A DNA stretch of 64,000 bases from Methylocystaceae bacterium. Lineage in GTDB: Bacteria; Pseudomonadota; Alphaproteobacteria; Rhizobiales; Beijerinckiaceae. The stretch lies in NCBI GenBank assembly GCA_014190435.1, contig BJGJ01000002.1:1-64000 (forward strand), written 5' to 3'. Under the pieces are notes generated by a model that was given only the letters and a program-made list of their open reading frames with translations, was not told the DNA's origin and did no database searches. A program made the translations under genes and the position numbers. Of this stretch, positions 55,642-64,000 are shown piece by piece (position 1 is the first letter of the stretch; each line of letters starts with the position of its first letter).

Positions 55642-57426
55642 CTAGCCGCCTTTGTTCCCAGGCTTTTCTCCAGCTAGCTCAGGTTTTTCGTCTAGGCCAT
55701 TTTGAATCTTGCCCAGTATTTTTGCTAGATCCTCAGGCTCAGGTTTTAAGTCGCGCGCATGGTTCCACTGAAACTGCGCTTCAAGTTTGCGGCCTACCCG
55801 CCAATAGGCGTCGCCAAGATGGTCATTGATCACGGGATCTGAGGGCTTGAGGTCAATTGCTTTTTCAAGTTCGCGCACTGCGTCATCATACCGTCCGAGT
55901 CGGTAATATGCCCAGCCAAGACTATCGACGACATAGCCGTCGCGTTGTCTTAGTTCTACAGCGCGACGGAGCATCTTAAAGGCATCATCGAGATTGGCGC
56001 CCTGATCTACCCAGCTATAGCCAAGGTAGTTCAGGACGAGCGGCTGGTCTGGATTGAGCTCGAGCGCTTTTTTAAGATCGGCTTCGGCTTGAGGCCATTG
56101 CTTGCGTCGCTCATTGGCGATGCCGCGGTAATAATATAAAAGCCACTGTCCCTTATCAGCTCTTGTTTGAAGATCCAGTACGCGTGTGTACGTCGCAACA
56201 GCTTCGTCAAATAATTTTCTAGAGCGTTGAATGTTGCCAAGCGCCGTAAGCGCCTCTTCATTTTTTGGATTGGCGGCGACAACAGCAGAGAGATGTTCTG
56301 TTGCTTCTTTTGATTTTCCGAGCGTCTCGAGCAAAAGAGCGGATTGCACATCCGCATTGACGCGGAGCGCATTATCTCGAGGTACGCTGTTATACAGATC
56401 AATGGCGGCTTCGCTTTGTTTCATGCGTTCATACACATCGCCGAGTGTGACGATAGTGAGCGCGTTTTCAGGCGCCAGATACAAGGAAAGCCGCAAGTAA
56501 ACGAGTGAGGCGAGTTCATCCCCTTGGCGACCGCCTAGGGCTCCAAGCCCATACAGCGCTTCTCCCGCCCCATCTTCGGCGTTTTTAACAAAGGGCGTTA
56601 GTGATTTACCCGACTGAATATCTGAAATCGTGGCGGCGATGATGGGATGGTTTGGAACAACGTCGTCAAAATCTTTGAAAATTTTAAGCGCTTCTTCGCG
56701 GCGTCCGTGAGAGGCAAGAAAACGTCCGTAGGCGTCTACAACGCGAAGCGTGTTGCGTTCTGCATTATAGGCCGATTTAAAACGCCGCTCTGCTTCGGCG
56801 GCGTCGCCGCCGAGATCGGCTATCAAGGCGCCGTGGTAATCCCGAAAAACGATAAAGGCGTCATCTTTGAGCGTATCAAGCGCTTCGAGTGCGTGGCGGG
56901 TATCCTTGGCGCCTGCATAGCTCCAGGCCGTCAATAAAATCGACGTGATATCACGGCGACGATCGCCGCCACCTTTATTAAATTCTGCGCGTGCAGCGGG
57001 ATAGCGATGATTTTTTAAGTGATCAACGCCGATCGTCAGACGGGCGAGGCCGTTTGTTCGGTCGTGAGATAAGACGCGACCGGCTAGAGGAACGGCTTCT
57101 TCAATTGCCCCGTTTGCGAGTGTGGAGACAAAGGCGCGGTCGATTAAATCATTATTTTTAGGGTCTTCGCGTAAAGCTTCACGAAAAAAAGTAGAAGCCG
57201 CGAGCGTATCGCGTTCGGCCCCAGCGACGATTGCGGCAAGATAATTGCCCGATAGGCTGGCACCAACTTCGAAGGGGCGCGGCACAGCAAGCGCGTCTGC
57301 TGTGTCCGCATAGCTCATTGTCGTTGTTGAAACGAGGGTGAGGGCTGAGGCAAGAATAAGTCTAGCACATAATTTATTTGCGCGACGACTCGAAAAAAAA
57401 GCTGTCTGAGGGGCGGTATAAGGCAC
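55642..57426 (-). CDS. Secreted tetratricopeptide-repeat protein
   Basis: This is about 594 residues from GTG 57426 (AGGA upstream); a TTG at 57489 would add 21 residues before the signal. The signal region ARLILASALTLVSTTTMSYAD is followed by TPR repeats nearly to the end. The best repeats are in the second half (YYRGIANERRKQWPQAEADLKKALELNPDQP; GWAYYRLGRYDDAVRELEKAIDLKPSDP; LGDAYWRVGRKLEAQFQWNHARDLKPEP). It is probably periplasmic or outer-membrane associated; partner unknown. It occupies the place downstream of sucC where sucD is usual. Confidence 0.88.
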   Translation of the reverse strand: MPYTAPQTAFFSSRRANKLCARLILASALTLVSTTTMSYADTADALAVPRPFEVGASLSGNYLAAIVAGAERDTLAASTFFREALREDPKNNDLIDRAFVSTLANGAIEEAVPLAGRVLSHDRTNGLARLTIGVDHLKNHRYPAARAEFNKGGGDRRRDITSILLTAWSYAGAKDTRHALEALDTLKDDAFIVFRDYHGALIADLGGDAAEAERRFKSAYNAERNTLRVVDAYGRFLASHGRREEALKIFKDFDDVVPNHPIIAATISDIQSGKSLTPFVKNAEDGAGEALYGLGALGGRQGDELASLVYLRLSLYLAPENALTIVTLGDVYERMKQSEAAIDLYNSVPRDNALRVNADVQSALLLETLGKSKEATEHLSAVVAANPKNEEALTALGNIQRSRKLFDEAVATYTRVLDLQTRADKGQWLLYYYRGIANERRKQWPQAEADLKKALELNPDQPLVLNYLGYSWVDQGANLDDAFKMLRRAVELRQRDGYVVDSLGWAYYRLGRYDDAVRELEKAIDLKPSDPVINDHLGDAYWRVGRKLEAQFQWNHARDLKPEPEDLAKILGKIQNGLDEKPELAGEKPGNKGG

Positions 57427-57584
57427 AGGGGCTATCCTGATAGGCTTTAGCGAGAAGCGCTGCGCGCCAAAGCAAGAAAAAGGGGCCAAAGCAAGTCAAT
57501 GTCAGATGAAAGTGGCCGTTTTGCGCCAAGCGCGATAGATCGATCAAGCGGCGAGCGCGATGAGCAAATCGCCGCCTGAATAAA

Positions 57585-58781
57585 TTAAGCTGCTTTAATC
57601 GCGCCAACAATCTTTTGCGCGGCGTCATCTAGATCATCGGCAGAGATAACGTTAAGTCCAGATTGCGAGATGATCTTTTTGCCCAGGTCAACATTGGTTC
57701 CTTCAAGCCGCACAACGAGCGGCACTTTGAGGCCGACTTCTTTGACTGCCGCGATGACGCCTTCTGCGATGGTATCGCAACGCATGATACCGCCAAAAAT
57801 GTTTACCAATATGCCTTTTACATTTGGGTCGGCGGTGATGATTTTAAACGCCGCCGTTACCTTTTCAGTTGTTGCGCCGCCGCCGACATCGAGGAAGTTT
57901 GCTGGAAAGGCTCCGTATAATTTTATGATGTCCATCGTCGCCATCGCTAGGCCGGCTCCGTTGACCATGCAGCCAATGTTTCCATCGAGCGAAATATAAG
58001 CCAGATCATGCTTTGAGGCTTCGATTTCTTTTTCGTCCTCTTCCGTTATGTCTCTTAATTCAAAAATATCGGGGTGGCGGTAGAGAGAATTGCCTTCAAA
58101 GGCCATCTTGGCGTCGAGACAGCGCAGCTTGCCGTCTTTGGTCGTAATTAGAGGATTTACCTCTAGGAGCTCCATGTCCTTTTCAGTAAAGGCTTTGTAG
58201 AGCTTTTGCGCCAAATCCCCAGCTTGTTTAGCGAGATCTCCAGTCAGACCGAGCGTGTCGGCGATCCTCCGGCCGTGATGCGGTAAAAGCCCAGTTGCAG
58301 GATCAACTGAAAAAGTCACGATCTTTTCAGGCGTATCATGCGCGACCTTTTCAATGTCCATGCCGCCTTCCGTTGACACAACAAAAGAAATTCGTGAAGT
58401 CGCGCGATCAATCAGCATCGATAGATAAAACTCTTTATCGATGTCGGCTCCGTCTTCGATATAAAGTCTATTGACTTGTTTGCCGGCATCGCCCGTTTGT
58501 TGCGTAACGAGCGTGGCACCGAACATTTGCTGAGCGTATGTTTCCGCTTCCTCAATCGATTTTGCGATGCGGACCCCGCCCTTATCTCCAGCAGATGCTT
58601 CTTTGAATTTACCCTTTCCGCGCCCGCCAGCGTGGATTTGCGCTTTTACGACATAAACCGGTCCAGGCAATTTTTTTGCAGCCGCTACCGCCTCCTCCGC
58701 TTTGAGGACTGGGAAGCCCTGAGCAACGGGAGCGCCGAAGTCGCGCAAAATAGCTTTGGCCTGATACTCGTGAATATTCAT
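57585..58781 (-). CDS. sucC: Succinyl-CoA synthetase beta subunit (ADP-forming)
   Basis: This is a 398-residue ATP-grasp subunit of the citric-acid-cycle enzyme making succinate and ATP/GTP from succinyl-CoA. It shows [50 protein letters not shown], and the CoA-ligase part [27 protein letters not shown] and [16 protein letters not shown]. The related malate-CoA ligase MtkA of the serine cycle is a possible alternative, but no other serine-cycle gene is present. The catalytic alpha subunit SucD, essential for activity, is not adjacent. AGGAGA precedes the start. Confidence 0.95.
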   Translation of the reverse strand: MNIHEYQAKAILRDFGAPVAQGFPVLKAEEAVAAAKKLPGPVYVVKAQIHAGGRGKGKFKEASAGDKGGVRIAKSIEEAETYAQQMFGATLVTQQTGDAGKQVNRLYIEDGADIDKEFYLSMLIDRATSRISFVVSTEGGMDIEKVAHDTPEKIVTFSVDPATGLLPHHGRRIADTLGLTGDLAKQAGDLAQKLYKAFTEKDMELLEVNPLITTKDGKLRCLDAKMAFEGNSLYRHPDIFELRDITEEDEKEIEASKHDLAYISLDGNIGCMVNGAGLAMATMDIIKLYGAFPANFLDVGGGATTEKVTAAFKIITADPNVKGILVNIFGGIMRCDTIAEGVIAAVKEVGLKVPLVVRLEGTNVDLGKKIISQSGLNVISADDLDDAAQKIVGAIKAA

Positions 58782-59017
58782 CGTGAAACTCTCCTAGCCT
58801 AATGAGGGCGGAAAATATCCGTTGGAGGGGAAATTATCCTGGCTAAAGGGCATGAGCAGGGCCGCCCCGTCAAGTTGTTCGAGGGCCGCAGGAGTTCGAT
58901 CGGCGGGTGATTGTAATTGCCCGCGATGTGTTGACTCATAACGAAATTGAGCTTCACCCGAAAACAGCGGGTGCAGGAGGCGGCTGCTCAAAAGTCTTTT
59001 TATAAACAATAGTTTAA

Positions 59018-59040
59018 TAGATCGTTGCTGCTACGATCTA
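59018..59040 (-). other. Hairpin between mdh and sucC
   Basis: The perfect 8-bp arms tagatcgt and acgatcta with a 7-nt loop begin 13 bases after the mdh stop on the minus strand, followed there by AT-rich but not T-run sequence. It may be a weak terminator or mRNA-stabilising hairpin. With a spacer of about 270 bp, mdh and sucC may not form a simple operon. A second small hairpin (cacccg/cgggtg) is at 58955-58973. Confidence 0.5.
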
Positions 59041-59052
59041 TGAGAGGAGAGA

Positions 59053-60641
<1,589 letters not shown>

Positions 60642-60643
60642 AA

Positions 60644-60668
60644 TAAAATCAGTTTGTTGAACTGATTT
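60644..60668 (+). terminator. Terminator after tRNA-Lys
   Basis: The perfect 10-bp arms aaaatcagtt and aactgatttt flank the loop tgttg and end in TTTT, two bases after the CCA end. The stem is AT-rich, so it is weaker than GC-rich terminators, but its position is right. Confidence 0.65.
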
Positions 60669-60924
60669 TGGCGGTTGGGATACGACCCATATTCAAATAT
60701 AAAATTCCATAAAATCGATAAAATCTTTTGGGAATCGCGTCTTATTTTTGTTCAGTCGACGATCGCTGAACGTCGTGTCTAAAATCTCGATGAGTCATCG
60801 AGATTCAAGTGACCTCATCAATTTATCATTGCTATTTTGATTAGTCATAGGCGCTGTGTTGATCAGCGCAGCTTACATAATTTTGACGGCGCGAAGTCCA
60901 CAAACTGAAAAAAAGGAAATCTAA

Positions 60925-61491
60925 ATGGAACCTGAGCCCGTTTCTTTCAGACAGTTTGTGATGGAGATGTCATTATTAGTCGAGAATGCTGGAGGAGAGT
61001 CGGAAATCATTGATCGGGGCAAGAAATTACTAAAAACACTTGTTTCAGATAACAGCTGGTTTTCAGATGTATTTATTCAACACAATTCTAAATCATACAG
61101 CCAGAATTTATTGTATTTGGATCCTCAAGAGCGCTTCTCAATTATATGTTTTGTATGGTGACCGGGGCAGCAAACTCCAATCCACAATCACACGGTTTGG
61201 GGTCTGGTTGGAGTAATCAAAGGGGAAGAACGATGTGATGAATTTGAGGTCGCAGATGGTATCCCAGTCTACACTGGCCGCAGCCATAAAATGATAAAGG
61301 GTCAGGTCGATGCTGTTTCGCCAACCATTGGGGATTGGCACCGGGTGAGTAATCCAACAAATGATGTATCGATTAGCATCCATGTCTATGGAGCCAATAT
61401 TGGTAAGGTTGTTAGAAGAAAAGTTGGCGTCAATCAGAATGTAGAAGACTTTATATCTGGTTATTCAAGTGAATGCGTCTTTAGGAGTTAA
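60925..61491 (+). pseudogene. Cysteine-dioxygenase-like cupin gene with an internal stop
   Basis: Read through one TGA at 61159-61161, the frame gives about 188 residues of a cysteine dioxygenase-family cupin. The stop falls just before the metal-binding motif, in the order FVW-stop-PGQQTPIHNHTVWGLVGVIKGEER; homologues have Gly or Ala there. A one-base change (GGA to TGA) explains it. The second half, including H-x-H and the later DWHRVSNPTNDVSISIHVYGANI, remains in frame to TAA. Selenocysteine is unlikely because the site is not a redox position. An alternative is two separate products, but the first (78 residues) lacks the active site and the second lacks a good start. AAGGAAA precedes the ATG. 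Confidence 0.85.
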
Positions 61492-61661
61492 AAATTAAGT
61501 TACGGCGGTTTAGCCATCGATGACTAGATATATTTGATGAGTCTTATCAATTGAGAGCAGCTAAGATAAGCGCAATATCCTATCGCCGGTTTTTAAAATT
61601 GACATTTATTATTTTTCTATACGGTCTAAAAGTTAAATGAACCAGAAAGACTGGATTTAAA

Positions 61662-62252
61662 ATGACGGATAAAAGTATTCTAATTGATGATTTGCGTCCA
61701 ACCCAGCTGACGCTTGGTCTCGAGGATGTGGCCAGGCGCGCAAAAAAAATGGCGCTGCTAGGAGCAAGTGAATTAAATGTATTGCTTAAGAAAAAGTCCA
61801 TACCTTATGTCGTTGGCCCCAAAAAAGAAATTTATATTGTTGATCACCACCACTTATGTAGAGCATTATGGACAATTGATAAAAAGAGGGCGTTGCTAGG
61901 TGAAGAATTAGCAGATTGGTCAGATCTGGATAATAAGCAATTTTGGAAAAAAATGGATAGTAGTGGTTATTGTTGGGCAATAGACTCGCATGGGCATAGA
62001 AGGCCATATTCAGCAATACCAAAGCATATTAGGGAATTGACAGACAATGTTTGGCGCTCGCTGGCGCGTGCTGTAAGGGGGCGTGCCTTTACAAACCAAG
62101 ATACGCCATTCCAGGAATTTATATGGGGCGACTATTTTAGAACATTTATGAGCGAGCGATTAATCAAGCAAGATTTTGAGCTAGCGCAAAAGGTGGCGAC
62201 CAGTATTTCTCACCTCAAAGAGGCAGAGGATTTGCCTGGATTTAAGTTATGA
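61662..62252 (+). CDS. ParBc_2-type (putative ParB-like nuclease) protein
   Basis: This is a 196-residue protein with the start of the ParBc_2 family: IDDLRPTQLTLGLEDVARRAKKM, IPYVVGPKKEIYIVDHHHLCRALW. DHHH is the family's characteristic motif. The rest is charged and aromatic (FWKKMDSSGYCWAIDSHGHRRPYSAIPKHI). Despite the name, the fold is shared with ParB and sulfiredoxin, and nuclease activity is not shown for the family. There is no parA or centromere-like repeat nearby, so a plasmid-partition role is not supported. It is a single gene in AT-rich DNA. Confidence 0.82.
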   Translation: MTDKSILIDDLRPTQLTLGLEDVARRAKKMALLGASELNVLLKKKSIPYVVGPKKEIYIVDHHHLCRALWTIDKKRALLGEELADWSDLDNKQFWKKMDSSGYCWAIDSHGHRRPYSAIPKHIRELTDNVWRSLARAVRGRAFTNQDTPFQEFIWGDYFRTFMSERLIKQDFELAQKVATSISHLKEAEDLPGFKL

Positions 62253-62355
62253 ATATGGACAACTTTCTTCACACTATTCACTCAGGTAGCGATTTTCATA
62301 TAATCTTAAATTTTAATTCATCGGGCGATCCGGAAAGCGTAATATCGATCTAAAT

Positions 62356-62637
62356 CTAGATCGCCCAGTTAGCTATATAAATTAGCTCGTGATTGTTCAG
62401 ACTAACGCTTCTTTTCTTTTTTGCAGCGTAGCCGAACTGCGCCTGACAATCCGTAGTTATTTGGCTGACTACTTTTTCAAGGCAGTTTTGCACCTCGTCT
62501 GGATCTGGAATAGCATAAGGGCACCATTTTTTTGCGTCATCTTCACAAGCTGACCGCTGAGCTACAGTGCCTTGCGCGTTGACGCTAGGCGAAGCAAATA
62601 TAGATAATGTAGCAAAAATGACTGCTAATTTTTTCAT
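62356..62637 (-). CDS. Small Cys-rich secreted protein
   Basis: These 93 residues have a signal peptide (MKKLAVIFATLSIFASPSVNAQG) and a short mature part, AQRSACEDDAKKWCPYAIPDPDEVQNCLEKVVSQITTDCQAQFG, with four Cys. The spacing C-x6-C-x13-C-x11-C resembles the small cysteine-rich-repeat exported proteins common in Hyphomicrobiales. The last 23 residues are unlike that pattern and may be an extension caused by loss of a stop. Function unknown. GAGAAGAG lies upstream of the ATG. Confidence 0.72.
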   Translation of the reverse strand: MKKLAVIFATLSIFASPSVNAQGTVAQRSACEDDAKKWCPYAIPDPDEVQNCLEKVVSQITTDCQAQFGYAAKKKRSVSLNNHELIYIANWAI

Positions 62638-63208
62638 GTGGCACTCTTCTCTAGTTTTAGGATCTCTAGTTAAGAGGCAGTTACATTAAGAAGATAAGCT
62701 GTTCAATAAATAGTTTGAATAAAATATCAAATTCCATAATTCAGCTATCTCGCGCAGTCTATTGTAATATCGACAAATTTTGGCTGGAGTGACTGTTTCT
62801 AAAGTGGCTCTTTTTTTATTGATCAGGCGGTTACGAAGCGCTTTTGCTATAGTATTGCGATAGGATCATTGTGGACTGAGATGGCGTTGGATAACTAAAG
62901 TGGTTTGTTCCTTCATTTCTGGCGGATTTAAGATAGCGCGGCCCGTAGAAAATAATATTAAAACAGCGCCTAATGAGAGAAGTATAAAATTATTGATTAA
63001 AAAAGATTGTAGATAAATTTCGATAAAAATTCTTGACCTTCACAAATTATAAAAGTGTTATCTTACTCTTATACAAGAATATTAGGGATGTAGATTGATG
63101 GATCTAGTTTTTAAAATTATAAATAAATAAAATAATAAGCTTTGCAATTAAGTTGCTATTTATCTCTCATTATGTAGGCACTTTAAATTTTTATTTTAAT
63201 AAATCTAT
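62638..63208. other. AT-rich intergenic region
   Basis: These 571 bases are without a credible gene longer than about 12 codons. The only clear signal is a promoter-like pair on the plus strand at 63033-63061. A possible 10-codon frame (ATG 63099: M-D-L-V-F-K-I-I-N-K) lies after it. Confidence 0.4.
63033..63061 (+). promoter_or_regulatory. Sigma-70-like promoter without an annotated gene
   Basis: TTGACC (63033-63038), a 17-base spacer and TGTTAT (63056-63061) form a near-consensus housekeeping promoter pointing right. Nothing longer than ten codons follows before the 3' end of the convergent methyltransferase gene at 63209. It could drive a small RNA, an antisense RNA to that gene, or be a chance match in AT-rich DNA. 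Confidence 0.35.
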
Positions 63209-64000
63209 TTAGCCTGTATGGGTGACTTTTTCTAGAACGACACTTGCGAGGCTGTGGGTTACTTTAAAGGGGTTAGATGATAGTCTTTCAGCAAATCGCG
63301 TAATAATATCACTTAATGTACATTTTGTATTTTCAGAATTATGAAGGACGTTGGTAATGACTGGCCCGGCGACAGCTTTTGCCATATTAGCCCATCGGTG
63401 ACCGTAAGTTATCCGATCCTGCGTAATTTGATATTCATCCCAAAAAGGATCTGGGGCCTCAATAATATCTAAGCGCTCCAATTTCAGGTTGGCGAAGATG
63501 TTGCTCTTGCGGAAGGGATCTTCTATTTCGTCGAGTGATCTCACACCAATTGGCAAGCTTATCAATGAGAGTTCTATATCAGATAATAAGTCACAATTAC
63601 GCAAATCAAGGAGCGTCAACCAAAACTCGTTCCAAAATGGCCCCCAGCCGCCAGCATCGTTGCGAGAGGCAATAAAAATAGTCATGAGTTTACCGCCACA
63701 TTTGAGCTCATTCGAGCGGCATCTAAGAAACTGGGCCCAGTCTACAGCAAGTTGATGTGAGAATAATTTTTTTAAATTTGTATTTTTTGAACAGTCTATG
63801 AAAATATGATCATCGATGTTTCCAGGGGATACGCTCAGCCATTGAAGTGACCATGAATTCCACCCGATATCTACTGAATTTAATGGTAATATCGTTTCAA
63901 AGTATGAACGGCCGACTGCAAAAGGAAAGATATTAGCGTGATTTTTAAGGTATGATTTTTCATTCTTTTCGATCATTTCGAATAATGATGAAAAATCGTT
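63209..64000 (-). CDS. SABATH-like SAM-dependent carboxyl methyltransferase, partial
   Basis: The frame is open to the right edge (64000), so the 5' part with the SAM-binding site is missing; the Met at 63976 is internal. The order of motifs fits the SABATH family (Methyltransf_7), best known from plant salicylate and jasmonate methyltransferases: NDFSSLFEMIEKN, VGRSYFETILPLNSVDIGWNSWSLQWLS, a helix with GGKLMTIFIASRND, FWLTLLDLRNCDLLSDIEL, SLPIGVRSLDEIEDPF and the late GHRWANMAKAVAGPVI. Known members methylate small carboxylic acids. The substrate here is unknown. The gene is AT-rich and lies in the tRNA-Lys-flanking region, which may point to horizontal gain. Confidence 0.8.
   Translation of the reverse strand, partial: NDFSSLFEMIEKNEKSYLKNHANIFPFAVGRSYFETILPLNSVDIGWNSWSLQWLSVSPGNIDDHIFIDCSKNTNLKKLFSHQLAVDWAQFLRCRSNELKCGGKLMTIFIASRNDAGGWGPFWNEFWLTLLDLRNCDLLSDIELSLISLPIGVRSLDEIEDPFRKSNIFANLKLERLDIIEAPDPFWDEYQITQDRITYGHRWANMAKAVAGPVITNVLHNSENTKCTLSDIITRFAERLSSNPFKVTHSLASVVLEKVTHTG

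Noticed and set aside
61159..61161. TGA as a selenocysteine codon in the cupin gene
   Set aside because: The position is Gly or Ala in relatives, is not a redox site, and no insertion element was recognised nearby.

Overview
The window is alphaproteobacterial chromosome, most likely from the Hyphomicrobiales (Rhizobiales), perhaps near Beijerinckiaceae. The evidence is the CtrA/ChpT cell-cycle pair, an EipA (DUF1134) protein, an IalB-family protein, an Omp25/31-type porin, ZapA beside a DUF4164 protein, the gene order rpmH-rnpA-yidC-engB-argB-HAD-dapD-DUF805-dapE, and SdhE coupled to Mfd. Base composition looks close to half GC, with more AT-rich stretches near 18.6-20.0, 36.7-38.5 and 60.8-64 kb. 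The genus assignment is inference.

Layout, left half. The left edge cuts a Kef-type K+/H+ antiporter. After it come a di-haem cytochrome-c peroxidase, a large unrecognised protein, and a leftward yejA-like/mutL/msrB group. Next are an IalB protein, leftward gap-pgk-hspQ, and rightward DUF4164-zapA. A TPP riboswitch leads the thiamine operon thiO-thiS-thiG-thiE, whose last gene is fused in frame to a peptidoglycan amidase. A doubly frameshifted SDR gene and a long coiled-coil protein follow. Then come a beta-oxidation operon (acyl-CoA dehydrogenase, thiolase, FadB-type enzyme), an lgt-midA-pgeF operon, a TonB-like protein, a Tat-exported multicopper oxidase, and sdhE-mfd.

Layout, right half. 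After tRNA-Asp, 36.8-42.9 kb is rich in small exported or anchored proteins: orphans, a porin, an L,D-transpeptidase, an LprI-like membrane protein and an SH3-like protein. The long leftward housekeeping operon rpmH to dapE occupies 43.0-50.3 kb. ctrA and chpT are convergent around one hairpin. Then come cysQ, eipA, an anchored coiled-coil protein, YciI and EVE proteins, a TPR protein, sucC and mdh. sucD is not beside sucC. From tRNA-Lys to the right edge the DNA is AT-rich and gene-poor, with a cysteine-dioxygenase-like pseudogene, a ParBc_2 protein, a small Cys-rich secreted protein and a cut SABATH-like methyltransferase.

Most notable items: the ThiE-amidase fusion, an 11-codon reading frame linking the TPP riboswitch to thiO, two TTAA-N7-TTAA candidate CtrA sites near envelope or coiled-coil genes, two genes broken by small lesions, sucC separated from sucD, and a bacterial SABATH-like methyltransferase. 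No CRISPR array, insertion sequence, integrase or phage module was seen.
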